Below are positions 46,993 through 59,165 of a DNA stretch of 64,000 nt, one piece after another. Source of the DNA: Pochonia chlamydosporia 170. Its lineage: Eukaryota > Ascomycota > Sordariomycetes > Hypocreales > Clavicipitaceae. Position 1 is the stretch's first letter. Each line of letters begins with the position of its first letter. The stretch is taken from positions 5,270,001 to 5,334,000 of the forward strand of contig NC_035793.1 of assembly GCF_001653235.2 (NCBI RefSeq), given 5' to 3'. The notes under the pieces were generated by a model. The model was not told the DNA's origin, did not search any database, and saw only the letters and a program-made list of their open reading frames with translations. A program made the translations under genes and the position numbers.

Positions 46993-48303
46993 TTATGATA
47001 ACACCTTGCTGCTTTTCCCTTCTGCGTATACCTGTGATTGTACGCCAAGCTTCCATTGGCTATTTCTTCCTGGGTTGCTCTCTGCTAGAACAATGTCAGA
47101 AGTCACGTATATTCTATCTTCTGATGTGTTGCAGGTTCTAAATGGATCTGTTGTGCCCGCAATATACCGCGAACCTTCAACATTTGCAGTACGCGAGGTC
47201 ATTGTTCCCTTGGTGGTAAGACCTAGCTTCCAAGCTACCATCTTCACCAGTGGCCGCAATGTGGCTAAGCTTGCAGTTATAATAGACAGACCCATCTCAA
47301 TTGTTGACCAAATCGCAATATCAAGAGTAGACCCTAAGAACAGTTAGCAGCAGGAAATAGTGACAAGCACGAGACACAGAACGTTACGTACACAGAAAAT
47401 CCGGGTCTTTGAACTTGGGGAGGTATCCAAACCTCACAACAACAGCGGTGCTCGCCCTAGTCGCATTCGTTAGCAAGTTGAGAATAATTTACTCTCTCTC
47501 AGTAAAGGATGTAGTAAGGAAACTCACAAACAGCCCATAGTAACAAGTACTATAAGGGCAACTTTGGCTCGTGTTTGTAGCTGCAAATTCCAGATCACAA
47601 ATGCAGGCAAGATCGCAAACGTAAAGTCAGTAATCACGCTAAAAGCGCTATAGACATAGGCGAGTGCCATAATCACGTTCATTTCCAAGCACCGGCCTGA
47701 CTGATTCTTATCCCAGTACAACGAAATGGGCTGGCATTGGAAAAGAGTAACAAAGAAGAATGTTAACCCAGCAATAATAGTGCAGAGCGATGCACTATAA
47801 ATAATCCAAGAATGGATTCTCTTTGTTGTAATGCGAAGCAAAAACCATGCAAAAGAAAGCTTGCACACTACCATAGTGAGGCTAAAGAAGAGGTAGCAGA
47901 ACCACCAATACTGCCGACAAATTTAGCCCTTATCGCATATAGTGAATTGCAAGACGTGGCAGGTGTGTTACCTTCATTGCAGATTCAATATCGTGCTGCT
48001 CCAGGTTGGCCATATGCTGCCCGGTGCCGTGGTAGACGCCGCAGTTGGACATGGTGCAGTACACAATGAAGAAAACCTAGGAAGTTAGCATATCTAATAG
48101 TTGATGAGCGCTTCCAAGTCTCTGCTATGCTTTATAGCGAGGCATACCGTAGCAAGCACCATAGTCCAATCATCAAGTCCAAAGGCTTTGACTAAAACGG
48201 CGCGTGTATAGCATCGCAAAATCACGATAATCCCAGCTAGAACACAGAATGTGATATTAACGCCCAGTAAGTCTGGCCCTCGGTTTTCATACAAGCTCGC
48301 CAT
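46993..48303 (-). CDS. second Pth11-like rhodopsin-domain membrane protein
   Basis: Five exons, 48303-48148, 48076-47972, 47910-47528, 47456-47392 and 47333-46993, give 349 residues. Seven membrane helices are visible. Family blocks are FGLDDWTMVLAT after helix 1-2, YWWFCYLFFSLTMVVCKLSF in helices 3-4, CQPISLYWDKN in the extracellular loop, SVITDFTFAILP before helix 6, and STLDIAIWSTIEMGLSIITASLATLRPL in helix 7 (split here over the last splice site), followed by a soluble tail of about 70 residues. It should be a plasma-membrane surface or nutrient sensor. All four introns are GT..AG with phases that match. It is more AT-rich than the receptor at 9.6 kb and only distantly similar, so it is not a recent duplicate. 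Confidence 0.83.
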
Positions 48304-51124
48304 TATTACTGAAAAGCATTAATATTAAGACAATAGAAACAAACCAAACAGTATATAGTAAAAGAAAGAATTACAAGCTGGGTTTTGGCATTTTGGCTTT
48401 CGGCATTTGAAGAGAGAATTAAAGTAATAGGAAAGCCAGGAGTGGGCCAGCCCCTGGGCCAAGCGTGAAGAAACAACATGTGGCGTTCTGGGCATCCGGC
48501 CACACTAGTCTGGAGAGCCAAACACACCGTCCAATATCATGTTGTTGTGTTCAGCCGCTATTGTCTAATACAAAAACGGACAGCAAATCCGTTTGCCAAA
48601 CATGCAGCCGCCGTTTCAGGCATTCGTTAGCCAGGGTGGCTGCAGAGGAGCCAATCATACCTTGCACAGGAAGCAAGTTAACTGACATTTGGTCCAAGCA
48701 TGCTGCCAATCTTGCCGAGGTTAGTTTAGGACAGTGGGAAACCCCATCTACGGGTTGTTGTTCTCACCTGGTCAGGTTGATGAAACGAGTCAGTTTTCGT
48801 ATGTTGGGGGAATCCCGAGTTTAAATACCCTCGAGGGTGGCCTCATCTGACCTTGACCGACGACTAATGCCTGATTTAGGCTATCAACCTCTTATATATA
48901 GCTAACCCGATAGATGCGATAGTAAATGAATGGGACTTGCTCAACTCCAAGCAGTCAAAAATGGAGCACTGGCCTAACAAGCCCAAACAAGTTGCGCAGC
49001 GTGGAGGGGTTAGACACCAGACTATTGCTGTAATCCATAAATAACCGTCTCTTCCCTTCTTTGTTTCTTCACCATCATGTTAAAGCACTCACCCAAAAAC
49101 TCCGTTGCTGTTCCACGCACCCAGAAATAGAGTGATAGGAGACCGGATTCCCCCGCCCTAGCGCGGCACCCAAGAGACATGTTCAGACCTACAAAGCCGC
49201 GTTCCTTCGTGGATATAATTATGGATTGCAATCGCTGCACAGGACGCACCCCGGGAGCCGTACTTGGAGTTCTGTTCAATTGCTTAGTTTGACTTTTGCA
49301 TCTCTCGATATAAATAGCAGGCAGAACAGTAGAGTTGTAAGAGTTAATTACAATGGCTCTTCGCGAAAATAAGCAAAAACAACTCTTCATACAGCGATCC
49401 ATAATCTTAAGGGCGTCTCAAAATTCACCTTGTGTAAATCTAACAAATGTTTACAATGATAAGTGGTGGCTTTGGACGTGGTGTATTGGGCAACACAGGA
49501 ATGCGTCTGCTACTAGGGTTAACGGTCGTCAAAAGTTAAACCGTTACTATCTTAGCCGGTTCACACACAAAGAACAGTACTGCAACCTTCTTAAGCAGGT
49601 ACTAAAACACGTGAGAGATGACGATTAGAAATCTTGTCTCGTGACACTTGTAATCGTGGACAGCTTTGCCAAGACTGCTAAATATTGTTGCAGGATGTGA
49701 CAGGCCCCTGGTCTAGCTCTTTCTGGTGGCAATGCCGCTTTATCCGTCCCACCTTGCCGCTTCTCGTGCCACAAATTTGGGGGTGTAGCAGGTGGTGCAA
49801 TACGGCGAATGTTAATGAGTGTCTTGGCAGTTGGTGGCTGACCTAGCCTCCATTCTTGAATTCAAAAGTTCGCTTTCCAACCCTCAAACCCTTGTATGAG
49901 CTTTGGACACACAACCTGCGCAGCAAGGGTTGATCGGATTGCGGCAACGACATGTGCAGATCGCCCGTCTTGGCGTTAATTCATCGCAACGAGCCAGCCC
50001 GCGATATCAGGACTTGTCTTTTCTGCATTACTGCAAATAGCTGCATGGCTCTTTACAGACGATCTCGTAAACGGGTCAAGAATGCGCAAGCTGCTACATG
50101 TTGAGTCCTAAGTAGATTGTCTTATCTTAACAAGTTGAGGTACGTGGAACTTGTGTGCTACTTTTCCCTTGGACGTCTTTCGACGCATGTGCCTCTGCCG
50201 TAATCACCGCGGGCGTTTTCGATCGGGACAACAGCAATGTGGACTTTAGACAGTTTTTCAGTCGTATTATCGTACCCGCTAAAATTCTTGGTTGCGCGTA
50301 TTTCGTACGATGTCTTCACCCTCCAAAGGCAGTCCTGGACTGGGACTCAGGTTGACGACGGGAGATCGGCTGAGAAAGACAAAAGGTGCCTCATTTCTTG
50401 ATATGGTGTGTGGTTGTGAATGGTTCAATGGTGCAACATGGCCAATTGAACGAACTAGGAAGGAGAAAGCACGGACACGGCCGAACGGCAACCCCAGATC
50501 CGGATATGGCGGCTTGCATACATGTGTACAGAGACTAGACGCTATTATTGACCACGTCCACACGCAGGGTTGCTGGTTATCTATCTGAATGTATGGGGTA
50601 TTGCCGGATCTTTTCTGCAATATTTGGCTTAGCATCAATGACAACAGTGTTGGTGTGCGCCCAAAAGCCATCCTTTTAGACACTGGTGGCGGGCAAATTC
50701 AGTTTACCTTGACATCTACATCTACATATTTTCCCGATGTGGTAACTTTTTGGGGAAGAACTTTTGATTGAACTTGCCGATACTACCGGTTTTTTCAGGC
50801 AATCATGTCGCTCAACGAGACAGACTTATCATTTACTACCAGATTTGTCAAGGATCGTTTGTTATTCGAATCATTGTGGCGTACTGTCTAACTAAGGAGG
50901 GGAATTTTGATAGGTTTCTCTTCAACTGAAAGACCAAAACGAAGTCGCCCCTATGCCATCTTTCGTAGCATGGGGCTGTCCCCCTTGCCCTTCGGGTTGG
51001 GATGATATATGATGCTGTTTCCTCACTCTGTCGTGTATTCCTAGTTTGCATCTAGACAGTCGGACCTTACAGGATGTGTGACTAAACTTCTCTTAACGGC
51101 CATTAGGTTACTGCTGCATTTGAA
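48304..51124. other. long divergent intergenic, no clear gene
   Basis: 2.8 kb. The best frame is 49353-49628 (+, 91 codons; basic, Lys/Arg/Trp-rich), with no recognisable family and no neighbours to support it. Other frames are shorter or overlap in several phases. Confidence 0.4.
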
Positions 51125-53728
51125 ATGGTACTCGGCCTTAGGTCTCGCAAGGGGGACTCGGGAGATGGCAACATCGAACCAGTGGTGGTAAATGACAGCT
51201 CCTCGGAGAAACACGGCCTGGAGGACGCCAAGTCAGCGCAGCCCGAGCGTACAGAGCTGGAACACTCTCACCTCACTGATGAACAGGCCGCTCGTCGATT
51301 GAAACTCTTTCGAGAAGCCGCTGAAAATGACCCGAATATTGACGTTGACGACCTCGGTGCGGTTGACTATGCCGTGGATGGGCATGATGTTAACAAAGAG
51401 AATCAACTAGTGGATGAACTCATGGAGAACTCACCTTATCCAGAAGTATGCACTCAGTTTGAATCCAAGTGTTTTCTCTATGGACCAAGTCTATCTGCTA
51501 ACCATGTATCCTTAAGGTTCGTGCTGCGGTTCGAAACTATGACGTTGACCTGCCGGCCAACACGATTCGTGCCTGGATTATCGGGATGCTCATGACGACG
51601 ATATTCTCTGGAATCAACATGCTCTTCTCGCTTCGTCAACCATCAATATATATCTCTTCCTACGTGGCCCAGCTTGTTGCATATCCTGTCGGCGTCGGCA
51701 TGGCTAAAATTCTCCCCAACAAGGAGTTCAACATGTTTGGACTCAAGTTCAACCTAAACCCTGGGCCATTCAACTTCAAAGAGCATGGCCTCATTGTACT
51801 TATGGCAAATGCTGCTTATGGCAGTGGGGCGTCATATTTCACCGACATCCTTACCGCCCAAAAGGCCTTCTACGGCTTTGACTTTGGAGTCGTTTACGCA
51901 ATTTTGTTAGGCCTCACAACCCAGGTTATTGGATTTGGCATGGCTGGCCTCGTCCGTATCTGGTTAGTTGAGCCGGCAGCTATGATTTGGCCAGCAGACC
52001 TCGTCAATGTCGCCTTCATGTATACTCTTCACGATCATTCCAAGACTGACCCTGCAAAGACAAATGGCTGGTCCATTAGCAGGTACAGGTGGTTCTTGTA
52101 TATATTCGTGGGCGCCTTTTGCTGGTATTGGATCCCCGGATTTCTTTTCCAGGCGCTGAGCGTTTTTGTCTTCCCGGTCTTCATAGCGCCGAACAACGTT
52201 ACTGTGAACAAGGTTTTTGGAGGCTGGACAGGCATGGGTCTGTTACCAATTACCTTTGACTGGACACAGATTGCGGGCTATGCTGGATCTCCGTTAATTC
52301 CGCCCTGGCATGCTATTGCTAACACCTTGATTGGTGTTGTCACCTTCTTTTGGATTACCTGCGCTGGTCTTCACTGGACAGGGACATGGTATGCCGATTG
52401 GCTTCCCTTTAGTGACGATACCTCATGGGATAATACGCAAAATCCGTACAACGTTTCACGAGTTTTGACTCCAGAAAATACCTTGGACGTTAAGAAATAC
52501 GAGGAATACTCTCCCATCTTTCTCTCAACGACTTTTGCAATGGCATACGGTTTATCTTTCGCAAGTATTATCGCACTCATTTTCCACGCCGCGCTATTCC
52601 ATTCCAAGGAGATCTGGCTTCGCTGGCGTGACAAGGAGCATGCATTGGATGATGTTCACGCTAGAATGATGCGCAAGTACCCTCAGGTACCACAGTGGTG
52701 GTTTGGGCTAGTATTCCTCGTCATGTTTGCCCTCTGCTTTGTGACCTGTTATGTTTGGGATACAGGTTTGACGTGGTGGGCAGTCATCCTGGCCATGATA
52801 ATTGCGCTCGTCTGGCTCATACCAATTGGAATTGTTCAAGCTGTCACCAATATACAGCTTGGACTGAATGTTTTTACCGAATTCATCATCGGTTACATGT
52901 TACCAGGACGCCCCACGGCCATGATGATGTTCAAGACATACGGCTACATTACAATGACGCAGGGCCTTGCTTTTGTCGCCGATATGAAACTTGGTCATTA
53001 TCTCAAACTGCCTCCCCGAACCATGTTTTTTGGCCAAATTGTTGCTACCATATGGGCAGTTTTTGTTCAGATTGGCGTATTTTACTGTGAGTTTCAGGTA
53101 CCAAATGCTACGTAACACCTAACGAGAAACGGTTTCTAACATGTGAATCATTCAAGGGGCCATGGGCTCACTCAAAGATGTTTGCACGCCACACGCCGTC
53201 GCCCACTTTACCTGTCCTAACGGTTCTGTTTTCTTCACGGCGTCTGTCTTATGGGGTCTCATCGGCCCTGCGCGTATTTTCTCTGGCAAAGGAATCTACA
53301 CGAGCCTGCAGTACTTCTGGATCGTGGGTGCGGCGTTGCCAATTTCGTTTTGGCTGATTCGAAGAAAGTGGCCCAACAGCTTTGTTCGATATCTAAATGC
53401 TCCGGTCATCTTTGCTGGTAGTGGATTGATCCCACCCGCTACACCATTGAACTACGTATCATGGGGAATCGTGGGATTCATATTCAACAGATGGATTCGG
53501 GGCCGCTGGAGAGGTTGGTGGGTACGATTCAACTACGTCACCTCGGCTGGTCTTGATAGCGGACTTGCTATTTCTACTATCATTATCGTCTTAACTCTAA
53601 GTCTTACCAATACAGCCGCACCAAGCTGGTGGGGTAATAATGTTGCTGGCACGACGTTGGATGCCAACGATGCCGCCTTCAACAAGGTCCTTGAACAGGG
53701 CCAGACGTTTGGGCCGAGAACCTGGTGA
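51125..53728 (+). CDS. oligopeptide transporter, OPT family
   Basis: Exons 51125-51445, 51517-53086 and 53157-53728 give 820 residues, typical for fungal OPT proteins. An acidic soluble N-terminus of about 110 residues is followed by SPYPEVRAAV, the family start of the membrane part, then about 14-16 helices with FSGINMLFSLRQPS, NPGPFNFKEHGLI, the VNKVFGG-to-FDWTQIAGY block, GTWYADWLP, the long YNVSRVLTPENTLD loop, and NIQLGLNVFTEFIIGYMLPGRP (written by position as the family C-terminal half). It imports small peptides or glutathione-like compounds by proton symport at the plasma membrane. The second intron starts GTGAGT at 53087 and joins FY|WAMGSLKDVC; the read-through frame that continues to 53115 is intronic. 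It fits functionally with the secreted aminopeptidase. Confidence 0.9.
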
Positions 53729-54069
53729 GTTGGGGCAGACGCATGGATGGGAAGCGACAATGAGAGCCAGTCTCTTTGGGATCAATCCCTTCACTTGGGA
53801 TATTGTCGGGACCTCGCAGAAGCCCTTAGCATTAGGAACAGTTTGGTTGCTGCCGTGATAAGCAAACACGGCGCACAACGCTCATGGACTTTTATCTTAG
53901 TTCTTTCTCTCCTCTCAGCTGAACATGTCCTATAGCCGCGGTGTGAACCGTTAAATCTCTTATGGCATAGCTACCATTGCGATATGTAACGTTCAGTAGT
54001 ATTGTAGGCTTGTTAGAAACATTGAGAATGGTTTATCCCGGCCGCAACAAAAGAAAAACGTCATGCAAG
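53729..54069. other. intergenic between convergent genes
   Basis: 3' flanks of the OPT transporter and second esterase; nothing else seen. Confidence 0.5.
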
Positions 54070-55732
54070 TTACTGCTTAATCCGAGATCCGATTTCTGCG
54101 AAGAAGTTACACGCATCTCTCAACTTGCCTGGCATTGCTACCATCTCAGTCCTGCCTCCACTATTCACGACCAAGTGGCGCATGTCGTGCTTGGAGTATG
54201 TTGTCCATTTAGCTGAGTTGGCAACACGATATGTATTGGGGTCCAAGGTTCGTATAAAGCTGGTCCAATATGCTTGCGCGATCGCAACAGCCTGTGAATT
54301 GGACATGCCCGGGTAATAACTCCTCGGGGCTTGTCCATGTGTATTATTTGGACCAAAAATAGCATGTACCTCAACCGTATGTGGCACGCCTACACCATCT
54401 GCTATTTGAGCAGGGTCCTCTACATTCCATTGGTATGCCCACGACGCTGTTTCTCCATGAGAATTGTACTGGTGGTTGATGTACAACCCAGGACACTTGT
54501 ATCTCATATCCCCGTATGCTGCGCTCACCTGCCTCCATCGACAGCCTGGCTGAGGACAGGATGTGTTTGTGTTAGGGTACAGCCTGTCAATAGCTTCCAA
54601 ATCATTCAAGCTGAGAAATGGAAACTGGTCATGGAGGAATGTGTTCATCTGTGGCATGGTGGTGGTGTCTCGCGGGGCAAACACTGTGCCCCCGTTGGTG
54701 TCATCTCCAACAATAACTGGTACACGCACAAAGTGGCCGTTCTTATACGCGTCGTACGTAATTTCAGAAATAAAGTCTCCATCAATGACCGGGTTCCAAG
54801 CAAATAATTGTGGGTTTTGTGCACCCGGAAGCGGCTGCAAATTGACGTTGGCAGACTGTAGTTCCTGGGATGACTTGGACCGTAAGCAAGCCAGGCTATT
54901 CGTGGTGGCACATCCGGCACGGATAGCAAACGAGTCGTACAAATATTGGGACTGGTTCACTGTGAGAAGAGTTGAAAAGGAAACAGACTCTGCAGCGGCG
55001 CCGACAAAGAGGCCGTGGTTGTTGCCTCGGTCCCGAGTCAGATGGTACGAGACACTGGCAGCGCCAGCTGAGTCGCCCCCAATTACAACATGTCTTGGAT
55101 TACCCCCAAACTTGTGAATGTGTTTTTGTATCCATTGAAGAGCCTTCACTTGGTCCCACAGTCCATTGTTTGGCGTAATCTGATTTCCGTTCGTCAAAAA
55201 GCCGTAAGGTCCTACTCGATAGTTGAAGGTGACAACAAGAATAGAGCGATCACTTGCTTCGATGAGGCCGCTGCCGTTGTAATTGCTGTTGGAATTGGAC
55301 ACAAACCCTCCTCCCTGTATGAAAAAGAAAACTGGCAGCTTAGAGGTTGCAGTCGCCTGAGTCGGTGCGTACACGTCGATGAATAAGCAGTCTTCAGATT
55401 GTGACTCGAAAGTCTCATTGTTTGCAGGTGAACCCGTTCCGAGGCAAATCAACCCGTGCTAAATCAGTCATTGTAAGTTTGCACACACAGAAGTCATATT
55501 CTGTTAGAGAGCGCTTACTTTATCGGCTTGCTGAATTCCATGTATAGAACTTGGATCGGACGGAGGTTTAAAACGCATGTTTCCAATGGGTGGGGCTGCA
55601 TAACGCAAACCAAGCCATTGGCTTATGCCATTCCCGTTGTTCACTCCGTTGTATTTGGCGTACCCGAGATCAACAAGAGGGGCCACTGCATAGATTGCAA
55701 AGAATGCAAGCAATAATAACAGCCGCTCGCAT
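54070..55732 (-). CDS. type-B carboxylesterase-like, damaged and lacking catalytic Glu
   Basis: Exons 55732-55519 and 55458-54070. The ATG at 55732 opens a good signal peptide (MRAAVIIACILCNLC) but that frame stops soon, while the mature protein (PLVDLGYAKYNGV onwards) is read one base over; the switch point is the four-base G-run 55679-55682 on the plus strand. The rest is a full esterase of about 525 residues: GLRYAAPPIGNMRF, SEDCLFIDVY, GGGF oxyanion hole, IGGDSAGA nucleophile (Ser codon 55069-55071) and a GVPHTVEVH His. Where active members carry Glu before G-T in the acid motif, this reads DTNGGT, with GGG at 54691-54693. It may be a recent pseudogene or a non-catalytic secreted relative. 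Confidence 0.7.
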
Positions 55733-56336
55733 TGTATATCTTTGTACGCGCATATTTCTCACGAAACAAGCAGAGAAAGTTCTCGCTACCAAGCTGAGTC
55801 TTTCCAAAATGTTGATATAATACAGGTTGATGGATTATTGCAGTCTACGGAGTATTTCGGTATGCAATTCTAGGCGCCTAAATTGCGGTATCATCGACCA
55901 AGTGCCGCTAATTCCAAAGACCCTAGTCTGCTTGGTTGTGAAGTCAATCGGCTTGGGATCTGCCATGTAACCCCGCGGTTTATTCTCGAGGTGGTGCGAG
56001 GTCACCGACGCCATGACAGGGTTTGTCGGACACATAAATCGCCGACATGAAAAGCAGAAGCCGGACCAAACCCAGACAAGAGGTTGCAAGCGGGGCATGG
56101 CCGAGACGAGGCCGAAGATATGTTTGGCAAGATGGTGGCAGGGTGCATTTCAGTCGACACTGTGATCAGTGCTTTGGCAACCAGAACGTGCCAATGTGAG
56201 TTGTGAGCATTAGGACGGAGACTTCCATGTAATGTCTGTCCCTGGACATTAGAATCCTGATTGTGAAGATTGATGTTATTCATGCGACGCTGCCTAGTTG
56301 GTGATTGCTTTCGTCTGTTACACTACAAAAGACGCG
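55733..56336. other. intergenic, no gene seen
   Basis: Promoter side of the esterase and 3' flank of the TIM-barrel gene; short frames only. Confidence 0.45.
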
Positions 56337-57227
56337 CTAGGGACGGATACTCTTGAAACTCTTCGTAATATCAGTGATTGCAGTCTCAACTGGTAACCTT
56401 TCCATGGAACTTGCGCCATAAAACCCATGAATCCCGCTTGTGCGTGTCAGAACGTATTGTGCATCTTCTGGACTGGCTATTGGTCCTCCGTGGCATAACA
56501 CGATAACATCGGGGTTGATAGCAACCGCAGCATCGCGAATCTTTTGAATAAGCAAGACGCACTCGTCCAAGGTCTTACCCGACGTAGCACCAATTGATCC
56601 ACTGGTAGTGAGCCCCATGTGCGCAACAAGGACATCGGCACCTGCGCGAGTCATCTTCTCGCTCTCTTGCACATTGAATACATACGGAGTTGTGAGCAAG
56701 CCCATCTTGTGAGCCATTGCTATCATGTCAACCTCCAAGTCGTACGACATTCCTGTTTCTTCCAAGTTGGCACGAAACTGGCCGTCGATCAGTCCTACCG
56801 TGGGAAAGTTCTGCACACCAGCGAAGCCCATGTCGTGTAACTGTTTCAAGAAGAATGGCATATTTCTTAACGGGTCAGTGCCGCAAACGCCTGCGACAAC
56901 TGGTGTGGATTTAATGACCGGCAGCACTTCATTGGCCTAGTTCGGGTTCATCAGCATGTCCGGCGTCAACTGGGATTGATCTTTAACTCTTACCATGTCG
57001 AGCACAACATCGTTCGCATTTCCGTAAGGCATGAGACCAGCCAGTGATCCTCTACCGGCCATTCTAAACCGACCACTGTTGTAGATGATGATTAGATCGC
57101 CGCCGCCTTCTTCGATGAACTTTGCTGAGAGCCCGATTCCAGCACCAGCGCCAACAATGGGTTTGCCTTGGTCTATTTGCGACCGGAGTCTGCCCAAGAT
57201 CTCCCTTCTATTTGTGGGTGGCGACAT
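56337..57227 (-). CDS. TIM-barrel protein, Tm-1 C-terminal half type
   Basis: Two exons, 57227-56994 and 56936-56337, give 277 residues. The protein belongs to the TIM-barrel family once named PEP hydrolase-like (PF09370): [16 protein letters not shown], a [15 protein letters not shown] block, [50 protein letters not shown], the CVLLIQ helix, [15 protein letters not shown] and [13 protein letters not shown]. The join LDM|ANEVLPV removes an in-frame stop. The reaction is not established. In plants this domain is the C-terminal half of Tm-1, fused to the domain encoded by the divergent neighbour. The ATG at 57227 is preferred over an upstream Met at 57323 because family similarity starts close behind it. 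Confidence 0.87.
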
Positions 57228-57917
57228 TTTACAGAGACAGCAAGAATGAGCCGTTTCGGTTGTGTAACAAACAAGAAGGTGTGAGATGGCTTGCCCGGCA
57301 TGAAAACTTGCAGGAGAGGTCAACGTCTGTGTGATGTGAATCGTCTGACGAAGAAGAGTCGTCGCCAGGTCGACTGGTGGGTCATAATCACTTCAGTCAC
57401 AAATGTGCCCTGGACTTCGTTGATTGCATCTGAGCGCTTATTGGCTTCTGGGGAAGGGCAGTTGAGTTCAAGGAGCTACGTACCGGAGCTTAACTTGCCC
57501 ACGGTCCCCGCATTTCGAGGGGCTTTGGGCATCGAACATGGAACAACGAGACTGGATTGGTTTGATTGGAGCCTCCTCAACCAGGTGTCTCATCACTTCC
57601 CCCTCACGAAATGACGAGCTTTTCTGGGCACGGCATATAATACACTTTCAAGAACTAGTAACCCTTTGCTAGTGGGATACCCGAAAAACACAGTTACATC
57701 TTATAAATGCCTCGGGCGAGGAAACCATATCATCTCAATAGTAGCCTTGACCATTTGACTGCCGTGGCGGCAATTGTGTTTGAGTTTGTTTGACTCTCTC
57801 AATCCACTAGTCTGGCCATTTCTCTGCCCACGATTACATCTCTCACACATCATTCTCAACGAAATCTACATATAACCTAGCTCGCCTCGGGGAACTCGAG
57901 GGGACTCACTCACCACA
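57228..57917. promoter_or_regulatory. shared divergent promoter region of the Tm-1-like pair
   Basis: 690 bases between two divergent start codons. No gene is seen. A shared control region is inferred from orientation and from the functional link between the two products. I cannot name an operator. Confidence 0.4.
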
Positions 57918-59165
57918 ATGGAAGCAACGGTGGCTGTTATTGGAACTTGCGATACCAAGCTAACAGAGTTGCTATTTCTTCGCGATGAAATCGAGAAAAA
58001 TGCTGGCACCAATGCCATCCTGATCGATGTCGGCAACAAACCCACCCCCAACGACAACATCTACCTTTCTGCGTCGGATATACTGTCAAAGTATAGCCCG
58101 GGTGTTGATATTTCTCAACTGACCCGCGGTGAATTCATTGAAAGGATGTCTGACTGTACGGCAAAAGCTGTCCAAGAATTGTATGCCAATGATTCTATTC
58201 ATGGCATTATTTCTGCTGGTGGCTCTGGCGGGACGGCCTTGGCTTCAACTGTAATGCGCCTTGCTCTTCCCATAGGGTTTCCGAAACTTATCGTCTCTAC
58301 TATTGCGAGTGGCGATACAGGTCCAATTATCGGAGAAACAGACATTACTTTAATGTACTCCGTAGTTGATATTGCTGGGTTGAACCAGCTTCTTCGTGGG
58401 ATTTTAGGAAATGCAGCAGCTGCCATCGCTGCAGCGGCCAAGTCGTACGCGAATCGAGAAATCATTCAGAGGGATAAATTCAACTCTAAAAAGCGCGTTG
58501 CTATAACCATGTTTGGAGTTACGACACCGGGAGTTAATGCTATTAGGGATTATCTGGAGTCTAACTTTCCAATCGAAACATACGTCTTCCATGCTACCGG
58601 ACACGGCGGCAAGGCCATGGAGCGCCTTATACGAAATAACCAAATAGACGCCGTGATTGATTTAACGACGACCGAAATTTGTGACCTGGTAATGGGTGGA
58701 GTAATGTCTGCTGGAAACGAAAGACTCGATGCTGCGACAGCTGCTGGCATTCCTAACATTGTATCACTTGGTGCATTGGACATGGCAAACTTTGGATCCA
58801 AGTCGTCAGTGCCCGAGAAATACAAAAATCGTACTCAGGTACAGCACAATCCTATAGTAACACTTGTTCGATCGTCCGCCGACGACTGTAAAGCCGTGGC
58901 TGAGTTTATCTGCCAAAAGCTTAAGAAATCCGTCAATACCACTCTAACACAAGTATGGGTACCTAAGGGCGGCATTAGCATGCTGGCAGTTCCTGGCGGC
59001 CCCTTTTACGACGAGGCCGCAGATGCAATTCTCTTTGGAACTATAAATACAATGCTTGAGGGTACAGGAATTAAGGTGGTAGAAGATCCAGGTCATATAA
59101 ATGACCTAGAATTTGCAAGGCGAGTTGCGAAAGCCCTCTTACAGTTAATGCAATTCTCTGAGTAG
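57918..59165 (+). CDS. Tm-1-like ATP-binding domain protein (UPF0261)
   Basis: A single exon of 415 residues covering the whole UPF0261 family length. N-terminal ATVAVIGTCDTKLTELLFLRD is the family opening. It is followed by a glycine-rich HGIISAGGSGGTAL loop, STIASGDTGPIIGETDI, the alanine-rich helix GNAAAAIAAAAK, the second-domain opening RVAITMFGVTTPGVNA, FHATGHGGKAMERLI, the VIDLTTTEICDLVMGG block, and PGGPFYDEAAD near the end. The tomato Tm-1 N-terminal domain has this fold and binds ATP; fungal and bacterial members have no settled function. It is divergent from the TIM-barrel gene that matches the other half of Tm-1, so the two products likely act together. The gene has no intron. Confidence 0.9.
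   Translation: MEATVAVIGTCDTKLTELLFLRDEIEKNAGTNAILIDVGNKPTPNDNIYLSASDILSKYSPGVDISQLTRGEFIERMSDCTAKAVQELYANDSIHGIISAGGSGGTALASTVMRLALPIGFPKLIVSTIASGDTGPIIGETDITLMYSVVDIAGLNQLLRGILGNAAAAIAAAAKSYANREIIQRDKFNSKKRVAITMFGVTTPGVNAIRDYLESNFPIETYVFHATGHGGKAMERLIRNNQIDAVIDLTTTEICDLVMGGVMSAGNERLDAATAAGIPNIVSLGALDMANFGSKSSVPEKYKNRTQVQHNPIVTLVRSSADDCKAVAEFICQKLKKSVNTTLTQVWVPKGGISMLAVPGGPFYDEAADAILFGTINTMLEGTGIKVVEDPGHINDLEFARRVAKALLQLMQFSE

Noticed and set aside
49353..49628. 91-codon basic plus-strand ORF
   Set aside because: Composition is compatible with a chance frame in a gene-poor stretch, and no family is recognisable.
53087..53156. OPT exon continuing to a stop at 53115
   Set aside because: Splicing at the GTGAGT donor at 53087 restores the family sequence in the correct phase; the read-through is intronic.
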